Both the position numbers and the translations under genes were made by a program. DNA of 64,000 bases from Lactiplantibacillus mudanjiangensis. Its GTDB lineage: Bacteria; Bacillota; Bacilli; Lactobacillales; Lactobacillaceae. Of the stretch, positions 48,519-57,353 are shown piece by piece (position 1 is the first letter of the stretch; each line of letters opens with the position of its first letter). The stretch spans positions 62,001-126,000 of the forward strand of contig NZ_BJDY01000006.1 of assembly GCF_005405385.1 (NCBI RefSeq), read 5' to 3'. The notes under the pieces were generated by a model that ran no database searches, was not told where the DNA came from, and saw only the letters and a list, made by a program, of their open reading frames with translations.

Positions 48519-49154
48519 ATGACATTTGACTACAAGCACCAGGAAGACTGGCAACAAGTTGGTGGTAACCATCAATCCCCAATCGCAATCAACACGACCA
48601 CCGCTATTGACTCACAACTATCAGCGATTAGTTGGCGCGGTTTGTACCAAGCCAAAACCATCCAAGGCGACGAAAACACCTTGACCGCTGCGGGTACTGG
48701 GATGGCCTACTTAAACGATCGTGATTTTAACTTTGAACAAGTTCACTTTCACATTCCCGCTGAACACATCATTGATGACGTAACAGCCCCAATTGAATGG
48801 CACCTCGTCCATCGTAGTGCTACTGGTCAAATCGCCGTTGTTGCCATTATGGGCCGAATTGGCAAACCTAATCAAAGCTTCCAAAATTTATTAGATCAAT
48901 TAACACCAAATAGTCAACACGACTTGACTGAACCGATTAACTTAACTGAATTATTACCAGATACAGGCACGGTTTATCACTACTTAGGTTCATTGACTAC
49001 CCCACCGTTAACCGAAACAGTGGAATGGTACGTTTGTGGAGACAGCGTCATGATCGGCGAACAACAATTAGCTGCTTATCAAGCTTTATTCGCTGGCAAT
49101 ACCCGCGCCGTTCAACCATTGAACGACCGGCCAATTATTGCTGAACGTTTCTAA
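48519..49154 (+). CDS. Alpha-type carbonic anhydrase
   Basis: The enzyme interconverts CO2 and bicarbonate. The 211-residue protein has the alpha-class signature NHQSPIAI near the N-terminus, zinc ligands His76, His78 (EQVHFHIP) and His95 (EWHLVH), and YLGSLTTPPLTE. Bacterial alpha enzymes usually carry a signal peptide; none is seen here, so it is probably cytosolic, where bicarbonate would feed CarAB and PurK. GGAGG lies 8 nt before the ATG. Confidence 0.88.
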   Translation: MTFDYKHQEDWQQVGGNHQSPIAINTTTAIDSQLSAISWRGLYQAKTIQGDENTLTAAGTGMAYLNDRDFNFEQVHFHIPAEHIIDDVTAPIEWHLVHRSATGQIAVVAIMGRIGKPNQSFQNLLDQLTPNSQHDLTEPINLTELLPDTGTVYHYLGSLTTPPLTETVEWYVCGDSVMIGEQQLAAYQALFAGNTRAVQPLNDRPIIAERF

Positions 49155-49180
49155 ATGACGGTTGAAATGAGGGGATCGCT

Positions 49181-49990
49181 ATGTCGAAGAAAATACTAGT
49201 TAGTCTGCTAGCTTGTGGTGCCTTTTTATTATTAATTATTGGTTTAGGCTTGAGTAACCAGCTGCACAGCGACCAAGCTAGCCATGTCATTTCTAGTCAA
49301 CGACGCCCGCTAATTCTAATTCCGGGTAGCGATAGCATGTCAAACGATTTTGATGTCTTAATCAAACAACTGAATGCCCAACAAACTCATCCAATTGTGA
49401 AATTGACCGTCACTAAAGATCAACAGCTTAAGTTCCAAGAAATCCGAACCAAAGATACCCCTTTAAATGACACGATTATTGTGGTGCATTTCGAAAATAG
49501 CCGTGACAATAACGAAACCATCGTTGAACAAACTAATGGTCTCGCTGCCGCAATCACTTATTTGCACAAACGTCTGGGGCTAAAAACTGCCAACGCCCTT
49601 GGTTACTCAAACGGTGGCCTCATTTTAAGTCGTTACCTCGCCGGTCTAAGTGACAAAACACCACTTAGCATTCGCAGCATCATGCTGGTGGGCACGCCTT
49701 TCATTGGGACCAATACCAACCAACCTGATACCACGTTGTTCAAGCCACTTAAAACTCATCGGCAGGCCTTTAAGTCGTTGCATGCTGTCGTTAATGTGGC
49801 TGGCGACACGGGTCAAAGTAGCGATGGTATCGTGCCCGTTAGCAGCGTTCAAGCTGGTCAACAGCTGTTCATGCAACAAGCCCAACGTTATACCCAGATG
49901 ACCGTTAATGAAGCTGGGTTAAGCCACACCAACTTCTTGCAACAACGCTATTTAGCCCGTCTTGTCCGCCAAAATCTGCTTAATCAGTAA
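49181..49990 (+). CDS. Membrane-anchored or secreted alpha/beta hydrolase (DUF915-like)
   Basis: The 269-residue protein begins with a signal/anchor segment (KKILVSLLACGAFLLLIIGLGL). It then shows LILIPGSDS, the nucleophile elbow GYSNGG (Ser143), and probable acid and His in SSDGIVPVSS and LSHTNFL. It resembles the DUF915 cell-surface hydrolases of lactobacilli; the substrate is unknown. It follows the carbonic anhydrase by 26 nt and may share its transcript. Confidence 0.78.
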   Translation: MSKKILVSLLACGAFLLLIIGLGLSNQLHSDQASHVISSQRRPLILIPGSDSMSNDFDVLIKQLNAQQTHPIVKLTVTKDQQLKFQEIRTKDTPLNDTIIVVHFENSRDNNETIVEQTNGLAAAITYLHKRLGLKTANALGYSNGGLILSRYLAGLSDKTPLSIRSIMLVGTPFIGTNTNQPDTTLFKPLKTHRQAFKSLHAVVNVAGDTGQSSDGIVPVSSVQAGQQLFMQQAQRYTQMTVNEAGLSHTNFLQQRYLARLVRQNLLNQ

Positions 49991-49996
49991 TAATCT

Positions 49997-50030
49997 AAAA
50001 GCCCGTCACTTTTGATTGTGACGGGCTTTT
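49997..50030 (+). terminator. Terminator after the hydrolase gene
   Basis: AAAAGCCCGTCAC / GTGACGGGCTTTT stem with an 8-nt loop. Confidence 0.88.
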
Positions 50031-50041
50031 AATCTGTTCAT

Positions 50042-50543
50042 TCAAAGGTTGAAAGCTGATAATTGTTCTTGGCTAAATTAGCCACCTACGCCAGCCAGTA
50101 ATTCCGCCGACTGTGGGGACCGGCTCCAGCCAAAGAACGGGCTTCCGCCTCGCTTTTAAGCCTAGCCCAAACCGCTAGTCTCAAAAGGCGTCCACATCGT
50201 AAGCCCGGAAAAATCATCCGGACTTACGATGTTTACACGGCCGGCGCCATCACTGACTGGCTCCGGTTACATTGCGACTACCAATCAATCGCGTAGTCAC
50301 CATAACCGAGAGTGAGTCCACATTGAGCCCAGCCGTGGAGGCTCTTAGCGATTTATCGCTTAAAGCTCGGCGCTTTTGAAACGCGGGCTTGGCGGTTCAA
50401 AACGACGGTTCAGACAGCTTTTTGGCTGAACCGGTCCGTCCACAGCGTTCCGGCTCAAGATGGGCGAACGGTAGGTGGCAAATAATCCTACCAATACTTG
50501 GCATTACCAGCGATCACTACTTAAAATAGCTTTTACGCTTTAG
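50042..50543 (+). repeat. Palindromic repeat copy D (full length)
   Basis: Core 50082-50479 runs from CACCTAC to GTAGGTG with both arms present. Outer ends AAAGGTTGAAAGCT and AGCTTTTACGCTTT match as inverted repeats at 11 of 14. The apex hairpin is GACTAC...GTAGTC, different from copy C. It fills the gap between convergent hydrolase and asparaginase genes. Confidence 0.88.
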
Positions 50544-50554
50544 CCATTTCAGTT

Positions 50555-51529
50555 TTAAGAGTTAGCGGTCGCAACAAAACGAGCAAGTTCGTCCGAAGAC
50601 ATACCAGCACTCACACCGACTAATAATTTAATCCGCGCTTTTTGTCCATTCAAACCTTGGCAGAAAATCACGCCCATTTGTTTCAACTGAACGCCCCCAC
50701 CTTCATAATCATAGACATCTTGGGCAATCCCGTTGAAACATCGCGAAACCAACACAACCGGAATATCTAAATCAAGTAACTTTTGAACCGCCGCTAACGT
50801 TACGGGTGGTAAGTTACCAGCGCCAAGGGCTTCAATAACGACCCCATTAGTCGTTGGTTGTGCAATTGCTTCAAGTAATTCTGGCCCCATACCGGCATAC
50901 GCTTTGATCAAAAAGACGTTATCAGCTACCGTTTGAATGGGACACACGGTTGATCGTAATAAAGATTCAAAGAAAACCACGCCGTGTTTGGCCACTAACC
51001 CAATCGGACCAAAGGTTGGTGTCCGGAAAGTTGCCACATTAGTTGTATGCGTTTTGGTGACATACCGTGCCGAATGAATTTCATCGTTCATCACGACTAA
51101 GACCCCTTTATCGGCAGCATCTGGCGTACTAGCTGTTTGAATCGCCGTTTCCAAATTGTGCAACCCATCAGAGCCAATCTCATTAGCAGAACGCATTGCC
51201 CCAGTCACCACCACCGGTAGCTCATTTGGCAACGTTAGATCTAAGAAATACGCGGTTTCTTCCAACGTATCGGTTCCGTGGGTCACCACCACGCCATCGA
51301 TTCCTTCGTGGGCCGCTTTAGCGATCCGTTGCTTTAATTCCAACATTCGAGCTGGCGTAATATGTGGCGATGGTAAATTAAAGACATCTTCAGTCGTTAA
51401 TTCAATATCACCGGCCATCGAATATTCATAGCTATCTAACGGATTTTGGGCACCTGGCGCCATATTTCCGGCTTCATCGGCCGACATCGCAATCGTACCG
51501 CCAGTGTGTAAAACTAAAATCTTTTTCAA
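50555..51529 (-). CDS. ansA: Type I L-asparaginase
   Basis: The 324-residue enzyme hydrolyses asparagine to aspartate. It has LVLHTGGTIAMSADEAG with the nucleophile Thr12 and VVTHGTDTLEETAYFLDL with the second Thr-Lys/Asp site. No signal peptide. AGGAGG lies before the ATG. It is monocistronic. Confidence 0.9.
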   Translation of the reverse strand: MKKILVLHTGGTIAMSADEAGNMAPGAQNPLDSYEYSMAGDIELTTEDVFNLPSPHITPARMLELKQRIAKAAHEGIDGVVVTHGTDTLEETAYFLDLTLPNELPVVVTGAMRSANEIGSDGLHNLETAIQTASTPDAADKGVLVVMNDEIHSARYVTKTHTTNVATFRTPTFGPIGLVAKHGVVFFESLLRSTVCPIQTVADNVFLIKAYAGMGPELLEAIAQPTTNGVVIEALGAGNLPPVTLAAVQKLLDLDIPVVLVSRCFNGIAQDVYDYEGGGVQLKQMGVIFCQGLNGQKARIKLLVGVSAGMSSDELARFVATANS

Positions 51530-51576
51530 AAACTTTTCCTCCTATAATGGTCGCAACCTAAACTCAGTAATTGTCA

Positions 51577-51698
51577 TTTTAGGCTAGCCATGCTGGGATT
51601 GCAATCACAAACACGCTTAACCCTCCTACTAGGTTAGTTAGTCATCATCAGTTATCACCATGAGTAACGAACCTCACACAACCCAAATCTAGCCTAAG
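51577..51698. repeat. Spaced inverted repeat in the asparaginase-ABC transporter gap
   Basis: TTTTAGGCTAG (51577-51587) and CTAGCCTAAG (51689-51698) are inverted across about 100 bp. Apart from this and the promoter at 51779, nothing recognisable is seen in the 334-bp gap. Confidence 0.45.
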
Positions 51699-51778
51699 AA
51701 AGAAAATTTATGATCTTGATAAACGCTGGTACCATCCCCTTTTAATCGGTTTTGGTTGCCTCACAAAATCAAATTAAG

Positions 51779-51827
51779 TTGACAATTCAGCTAGTTGCTT
51801 TTATAGTTAGTTACATAAGCAACTAAC
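51779..51827 (+). promoter_or_regulatory. Promoter and palindromic operator of the ABC transporter operon
   Basis: TTGACA (51779-51784), 17 bp, TATAGT (51802-51807). GTTAGTT-N8-AACTAAC (51806-51827) overlaps the end of the -10 and the start point. A second inverted pair AGTTGCTT (51793-51800) / AAGCAACT (51817-51824) is interleaved with it. This fits a repressor site. Confidence 0.72.
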
Positions 51828-51863
51828 CAAATAACTTTTAAAAAAATAAAGGGGTACAAAATC

Positions 51864-52622
51864 ATGCCTACAACACCAATTATGACCGTCGCCGACTTAC
51901 ACAAGACATACGGTAAAGCCGGCAGTAAACAATATGAAGCCTTAAAAGGGATCGACTTCGATGTGCAACCCGGCGAATTTGTCGGCATCATGGGGGCTTC
52001 TGGCTCAGGGAAAACCACCTTACTCAACATGCTCGCAACCTTAGATCAACCAACTAGCGGTGAAGTGACCATCCATCAACAACCAATCACCCATTTAAAG
52101 GGCAATCAGCTCGCTGACTTCCGCGCTAAAGAAATCGGCTTTATCTTCCAAGATTTCAACTTATTAGAAACGATGACGGCTTACGAAAACATTGCTTTGC
52201 CTTTAATGTTACAAAACGTTGCTAGCAAAAAAATTCGCCCCGCCGTTGAACAAGTTGCCACCCAATTAGGGATCAACGACTTTTTGACCAACTATCCTAA
52301 CGAATTATCTGGTGGTCAAAAGCAACGGGTCGCTGCAGCTCGTGCGTTAATCAATGAACCCGCCATTTTATTCGGTGATGAACCAACTGGGGCCTTGGAT
52401 TCTAAATCTGCCCGTGAATTACTCGACATGTTCACCAAGATCAATCAAGAACAAGCCGTTTCCATCTTACTGGTCACCCATGATCCATTTTCAGCCAGTT
52501 ATTGCCAACGCATTTTATTTATTAAAGATGGTAAGATTGGCCAGGAATTACGCCGTGATCAATTAAGTCGCCGTGATTTTTATCAACAAATTCTCGATAC
52601 TTTAGGGACCTTCGAACAATAG
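51864..52622 (+). CDS. BceA-type ABC transporter ATPase
   Basis: The 252-residue ATPase has Walker A GASGSGKTT (about 44-52), Q-loop FIFQDFNLLETMT, signature LSGGQKQRVAAARAL and Walker B ILFGDEPTGALD. This is the MacB/BceA group that powers mechanotransmission or lipid-target release rather than bulk transport. It pairs with the large permease 15 nt downstream. No BceRS two-component genes are adjacent. Confidence 0.88.
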   Translation: MPTTPIMTVADLHKTYGKAGSKQYEALKGIDFDVQPGEFVGIMGASGSGKTTLLNMLATLDQPTSGEVTIHQQPITHLKGNQLADFRAKEIGFIFQDFNLLETMTAYENIALPLMLQNVASKKIRPAVEQVATQLGINDFLTNYPNELSGGQKQRVAAARALINEPAILFGDEPTGALDSKSARELLDMFTKINQEQAVSILLVTHDPFSASYCQRILFIKDGKIGQELRRDQLSRRDFYQQILDTLGTFEQ

Positions 52623-52637
52623 AAAGGAGTTCAACCC

Positions 52638-54422
52638 ATGTTTAAATTAGCGTTAAGTAGTTTTAAGCATCGCTGGCGTGACTATTTAGTCTTATTCTCT
52701 GGCTTAGTCATGTCGAGTGCGATCTTCTATATGTTCGAAGCCCTCGCAACGAATAAAGATTTTCTGAAGCAAAACAGTATGATTAGTATGATCGGCTATG
52801 TCTTTCAATTTGGTTCCGTCTTACTGACAATCATCACCTTGGTTTATATTGGCTATGCCAATTCATTCTTACTCAGTATGCGCAAACGTGACTATGGGCT
52901 GTTTATGTTAGTCGGTGCCCGCAAAGGAAAAATCGGCCAACTCATTTGGCTTGAAACATTGCTCGTTGGGATTTTAGCAACAATTATTGGGATTCTTCTA
53001 GGAACCGGCCTAACCACTGGCGTTAGTCACCTATTGGTCCAAACGCTTGATTTGACCTTAAAACATTTTTCAGCCTGGTATACAACCGCAGCCTTAGTCA
53101 CTTTGGTGTTATACGTTGGCCTATTCCTAATTGCTGGATTGTTCAACTTGATTGCTTTAACCAAAACACCGGCATTGAAGTTGTTACACAGTAACGATCA
53201 ACCTAACCGACCACAACTACATCCCGTCCGCCAAATTATTGAAGTCTTAGTTGGCGTCATCTCAATCGGGATTGGCTATTGGGCGATGAGTCATTTAATC
53301 GACTTACAATTAGCCGGAATTGGGATTGCCTTAGTGACAATCGTTTTAGGAACCTATCTGCTTTTCAATGCCGTGTTCGTTTGGTTAGTCGTGTTACTCA
53401 AACGGTTTAACTGGGCACAACGTGGCTTAAATCGGTTCACGTTATCGCAATTGAGTTTCCGAATTCGCAACTATACTAAGATTCTGTCAATTGTTGCGAT
53501 GTTGTTTGCCCTCGCTTTAGGCGCCATTACCACTGGGATGGGCTTTCATCAACAAGTCCCACTCATGGCCCAAGGTGGTAGTGCTTATGATTTAAGTCTG
53601 GTTAATCCCACTAAAGCACAACAAAAAACGGTTAACCAATTAAAACCAATTCGTCAAGCAACCTATCGTTACAAAGCGACCACAAAAGTGATTTATTACA
53701 ATGCGGCTGACTTTAATCAACAACCGTTTTACACGACCCATACCATCGGCAAAAAACAAATGAGCTTTAAACTCGTCAAAAACAATGCCCAACAGTTAAA
53801 GAAATCATTCTACAACTACCAATTAGGTGACTTACAAGCAACCGTAAATATCAACAAAAAGGCCGTCTTCTTATCTGCCAAAGCCTATCACCAGCTTAAA
53901 CAACCTGAGATGCAGCTAGTGGTCTTTGCAACAAAAGATTTCCAAAAGCATTTTACGACCTTTAAACACTTAACCAAACAACAAGCCAAACGTAGCGTTA
54001 ATACGCGAATCGGCGCAACTGGTGGCCGTTATTATGGTTATCAAGTCTTTAACGGCATGTACTCCGGCTTAGAATTCATGGGCTTCTTCTTAGGTGTTGC
54101 TTTCTTAGCAATGTTAGCTAGTTGCTTAATGTTCAAGATCTTGTCCGGGGCCGCTGCTGATCGTCAACGCTACCGGATGCTCGATAAACTAGGCACCACG
54201 CGTTCACAATTGAAAAAAGCCTTACGTCAAGAAATCGCCGTCCTCTTCATCTTGCCTGGACTGGTCGGGATCGTTCATGTCTTGTTCGGACTGCAAATGT
54301 TTAAGATCATTATGGTCACTTCACCTTACCAAGGCATTTGGTTACCATTTGGCATCTTTGCCATCCTATATTTGGGGTACTATTGGCTAACACTCAAAAT
54401 TTATCAACGTTTGGTTTTATAA
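52638..54422 (+). CDS. BceB-like FtsX-domain ABC permease
   Basis: The 594-residue membrane protein has about 10 transmembrane segments. Two FtsX domains (residues about 55-175 and 470-590) flank a Lys-rich extracellular region of about 160 residues (310-470), where BceB proteins bind lipid II-directed peptides. This region is shorter than in typical BceB. With the preceding ATPase it probably protects against a cell-wall-active peptide or bacteriocin; the ligand is unknown. AAAGGAG precedes the ATG. Confidence 0.85.
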   Translation: MFKLALSSFKHRWRDYLVLFSGLVMSSAIFYMFEALATNKDFLKQNSMISMIGYVFQFGSVLLTIITLVYIGYANSFLLSMRKRDYGLFMLVGARKGKIGQLIWLETLLVGILATIIGILLGTGLTTGVSHLLVQTLDLTLKHFSAWYTTAALVTLVLYVGLFLIAGLFNLIALTKTPALKLLHSNDQPNRPQLHPVRQIIEVLVGVISIGIGYWAMSHLIDLQLAGIGIALVTIVLGTYLLFNAVFVWLVVLLKRFNWAQRGLNRFTLSQLSFRIRNYTKILSIVAMLFALALGAITTGMGFHQQVPLMAQGGSAYDLSLVNPTKAQQKTVNQLKPIRQATYRYKATTKVIYYNAADFNQQPFYTTHTIGKKQMSFKLVKNNAQQLKKSFYNYQLGDLQATVNINKKAVFLSAKAYHQLKQPEMQLVVFATKDFQKHFTTFKHLTKQQAKRSVNTRIGATGGRYYGYQVFNGMYSGLEFMGFFLGVAFLAMLASCLMFKILSGAAADRQRYRMLDKLGTTRSQLKKALRQEIAVLFILPGLVGIVHVLFGLQMFKIIMVTSPYQGIWLPFGIFAILYLGYYWLTLKIYQRLVL

Positions 54423-54454
54423 TCTAGAATCTAGTCTAAAAGGAGGACTAAATC

Positions 54455-54733
54455 ATGGTATACTTTGGATTAGTCGCGTTATTAATTGTCATCACGCCGT
54501 TGCATCGATACGTGCTAGCAACCCGCAACGTTTTTTGGCCGGGGATACTCATGCCGGCCCTCTGGTTAGGCACTAACGGCGTGCTGGCCTTGATAACCAA
54601 CTTTCAACATCAAGATAGCTTACTAGCAGTATTGGGGACCCTGCTATTACTAAGCAGTTGGATTGCCGCGCGGATTGATCATGCTGAAAAAAGCTTGACC
54701 GCCACCTCGACACATCGAATGGCAGCTAAATAA
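54455..54733 (+). CDS. Small three-segment membrane protein in the ABC operon
   Basis: The 92-residue protein has hydrophobic stretches at about 3-20, 30-48 and 56-72 and a polar tail. GGAGGACTAAATC precedes the ATG. I do not recognise the family. Its place between the BceAB-like pair and the GntR gene, with 32-nt and 30-nt gaps, suggests it is part of the same operon. Confidence 0.7.
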   Translation: MVYFGLVALLIVITPLHRYVLATRNVFWPGILMPALWLGTNGVLALITNFQHQDSLLAVLGTLLLLSSWIAARIDHAEKSLTATSTHRMAAK

Positions 54734-54763
54734 CGCTCAACCCACTGCAATGAGGTGAAAAAT

Positions 54764-55135
54764 ATGCAGTTTAATTTTAATAGTACGGAACCAATCTATT
54801 TACAAGTTGCCGAGCAAATCGAAGAGGCTATCTTTACCCAGACTTTCGCCGAGGGTACCCAGATTCCATCAACGACTGAAATTTCTAAAGAATTTCACAT
54901 TAATCCAGCAACGGTTTTGAAAGGGATGAACATCCTCGTCGATAATCAACTGATTGAAAAACGACGCGGTGTCGGGATGTTCGTCATTGCAGGGGCTCAA
55001 GCCCGAGTTGTCGCGAAACGGCGCGATCAATTCTATGACGATTACGTTAAGAAGCTGGTCAGTGAAGCCCGTAAGCTACACATTACCAAAGAAGAGTTGG
55101 CACAATTAATTGAACGGGGGTTTGCCACACAATGA
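54764..55135 (+). CDS. YtrA-type GntR regulator
   Basis: The 123-residue protein has the GntR winged helix (PIYLQVAEQIEEAIFTQTFAEGTQIPSTTEISKEFHINPATVLKGMNILVDNQLIEKRRGVGMFV) followed only by a short helical dimerisation tail, the YtrA subfamily architecture. YtrA repressors sit at the head of, and repress, ABC operons induced by envelope antibiotics. GAGGTG lies before the ATG at 54764. Its stop overlaps the next start (ATGA). It is the likely ligand of the palindrome at 51806. Confidence 0.88.
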   Translation: MQFNFNSTEPIYLQVAEQIEEAIFTQTFAEGTQIPSTTEISKEFHINPATVLKGMNILVDNQLIEKRRGVGMFVIAGAQARVVAKRRDQFYDDYVKKLVSEARKLHITKEELAQLIERGFATQ

Positions 55136-56004
55136 GTCTACAAGTTAAAGCAGTCACACAACAATTCCACGGTCAAACGATTCTCGATAAACTCGATTTG
55201 ACCTTTGAACCACACACCATCTATGGGCTACTCGGTCGTAACGGTGCTGGGAAAAGTACCTTACTCAATATCATCAGTAATCGGATCTTTGCCTCAGACG
55301 GCACGGTTACTTTAGATGATGAGACCTTGGTCGACAATGATGCGACTTTAGGTCGACTCTACTTGATGAGTGAAGTGAACTTGTATAACGAACGGACGAA
55401 ACTCAACAAGTTGCTTACCACCACCGCGCAATTCTATGGGGATTTCGATCAAGCCTATGCGGTTAAATTAGCTGGGCAATTTGATCTCGATCTTAATGCC
55501 CGCTTTGGTAAATTATCAACCGGCTATCGAACCATCTTCAAGCTAATCGTGGCGCTTTGCGTACCCGCCGACTACATCTTTTTAGACGAACCTGTTTTAG
55601 GTTTAGATGCCAATCACCGTGAATTGTTTTATCAAGCGTTAATTGATACCTATACAGAGCGCCCCCGGACTTTCGTGATCTCCACGCATTTGATTGAAGA
55701 AATTGCGAACTTGTTAGAAAACGTGGTCATCCTGGATCAACACAAGATTGTCGTTAGTGGTGGCGTACCCGATGTCTTAGCCAAGGCTTACACCATCACT
55801 GGCCCAGAAACCGACGTGCAACAATACACGGAAAGTTTGAATGTGATTGGGACTGATCACTTGGGGGGTATTACCGCACACTATGTTTACGGTGACTTAC
55901 CTGATGATCGACCAATTCCAGATACGGTCCAAGTTGAGCACTTAGACTTACAAAAACTCTTTGTCAATCTGACGAATGCCACGGAGGTCGCTCATGCCAA
56001 CTAA
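55132..56004 (+). CDS. ABC transporter ATPase (YtrB-like)
   Basis: The 290-residue ATPase has Walker A GLLGRNGAGKSTLLNII (about 35-51) and Walker B YIFLDEPVLGLD. Its signature is GKLSTGYRTIFKLIVAL, where the usual LSGGQ is replaced by LSTGY, as in other YtrB-like and antibiotic-export ATPases. A C-terminal extension of about 80 residues follows. It is translationally coupled to the GntR gene and pairs with the next permease. Confidence 0.88.
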   Translation: MSLQVKAVTQQFHGQTILDKLDLTFEPHTIYGLLGRNGAGKSTLLNIISNRIFASDGTVTLDDETLVDNDATLGRLYLMSEVNLYNERTKLNKLLTTTAQFYGDFDQAYAVKLAGQFDLDLNARFGKLSTGYRTIFKLIVALCVPADYIFLDEPVLGLDANHRELFYQALIDTYTERPRTFVISTHLIEEIANLLENVVILDQHKIVVSGGVPDVLAKAYTITGPETDVQQYTESLNVIGTDHLGGITAHYVYGDLPDDRPIPDTVQVEHLDLQKLFVNLTNATEVAHAN

Positions 56005-56797
56005 ATTACGTACTACCACCCATTACTTGTTTACTGAGCAATTGCGGTTGCTCGGCTGGACTTATGTCTACTTGATCGCGATTTTCTTAATTTTGCCGTT
56101 CATATTTGATCTAATATCCGGTAATTTAAAAGATTTTTCGTTGACTGGGTCGATTGCAACCTTAGGATTAGGCGCCGTCTTTGGCCTATTCTTGATGATT
56201 ACGATGTCTCTCACTTACGATCATTTTAAATTGTTCATTCAAAATGGGATTTCCCGGAAAACCTTCTGGCGTGCGCGCATATTGAGCATGTTAGCAATGG
56301 GTCTTGTGGGGACCATCATTACCGCCATTTATGATTATGCAATTGTGGTGCCGCTTCGTTTTGACAGTATCGCCAAATTTTTCAACAATGGCAATTTTTA
56401 CACACTATACATTCATTACTTTGGCAATAACCTGGCCATTAATATTTTTGCCAGTTTGATTATGCTGCTTCTGGCCTATATTCTTTTAGGAACAACCGGA
56501 TTAGCTTTTGGTAGTATCTTTAGCTTGTTATCAAAAACAACTCGCCGATTGGTTTTGATTTTAGGTCCAATCCTAGGTATTTTCTTCTTATTCTTCATTG
56601 CTAGTAATTCGAATGGTCACAGTTCTGACAGTTTCATTTGGCTTCTCGATCTGTTTAAATTCTTAGTCGGTGATTTCAACAACGCCGCTGCTGGTCATCT
56701 AAATCCATTGATGCCAATGCTCACTATGCTAGTTGGTAGTAGCATCATGGCAGGAATTGCTTACTTCTTCAATCAGAAACTTAAGGTGAAATCTTAG
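55994..56797 (+). CDS. ABC transporter permease, six-segment
   Basis: The 267-residue protein has six hydrophobic segments and no large extracellular domain, matching ABC-2-like permeases paired with YtrB-type ATPases. GGAGGT lies 5 nt ahead of the ATG at 55994, inside the end of the ATPase gene. It is the last gene of the probable six-gene operon; repeat copy E follows directly. Confidence 0.82.
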   Translation: MPTKLRTTTHYLFTEQLRLLGWTYVYLIAIFLILPFIFDLISGNLKDFSLTGSIATLGLGAVFGLFLMITMSLTYDHFKLFIQNGISRKTFWRARILSMLAMGLVGTIITAIYDYAIVVPLRFDSIAKFFNNGNFYTLYIHYFGNNLAINIFASLIMLLLAYILLGTTGLAFGSIFSLLSKTTRRLVLILGPILGIFFLFFIASNSNGHSSDSFIWLLDLFKFLVGDFNNAAAGHLNPLMPMLTMLVGSSIMAGIAYFFNQKLKVKS

Positions 56798-56799
56798 CA

Positions 56800-57288
56800 T
56801 TAACTAAAGGTTGAAAGCTAGGTTTTAGCAATAATCGTTGATATGATAAGCATTCATCGATCAAAGGTAGTCGTACTTGCCACCTACCGTTCGCCCACCT
56901 TGAGCCGGAATGCTTTGGGCGGACCGGTTCAGCCAAAACGTCAGTCTCTAAGCGATAAATCGCTAAGAGACTCCCACGGCTGGGCTCAATGTGAGCTCAC
57001 TCTCGGTTATAATAGTGATCCCTAATTAACTAGCATCCACATGATAACCGGAGTCAGCCAGTGATGGCGCCGGCCGTGAAAATATCGTAAAGTCTGGGTG
57101 TTTTCCCCGGACTTTACGATATGGACGACTTTCGAGACTAGTGGTTTTGACTAGGCTCAAAAGCGAGGTGGAAGCCTGCACTTTGGCTGAAACCGGTCCC
57201 CACAGCCGGCAGAATCGCTGGCTGGCGTAGGTGACAATTTAATCCAACTTAAGTCAATGTTGGTAAGGTTTCAACCTTTAGGCATTAA
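56800..57288 (-). repeat. Palindromic repeat copy E (reverse orientation)
   Basis: It is bounded by CTAAAGGTTGAAAG (56804-56817) and an inverted TTTCAACCTTTAG (57269-57281). The core 56879-57233 aligns with the reverse complement of copy C even in the 60-70 bp flanks. It lacks the two hairpins between the CTGAACCG region and the AGTCTCT hairpin in the right arm. It fills a convergent intergenic gap. Confidence 0.88.
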
Positions 57289-57291
57289 CCT

Positions 57292-57343
57292 AAAAAAAGA
57301 TTCCCCACTAACCATTAATTGGTTTAGCGAGGAATCTTTTTTT
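57292..57343. terminator. Bidirectional terminator next to repeat E
   Basis: AAAAAAAGATTCC...GGAATCTTTTTTT encloses AACCATTAATTGGTT. Like the terminator beside copy C, it adjoins the repeat end through CCTAAAAAAAG. Confidence 0.85.
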
Positions 57344-57353
57344 AGTTGCATCA

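Noticed and set aside
57001-57025. TATAAT inside repeat E (and C) as a conserved internal promoter
   Set aside because: TATAAT occurs only in C and E; B, D and F do not keep it and no -35 is found at the right spacing.
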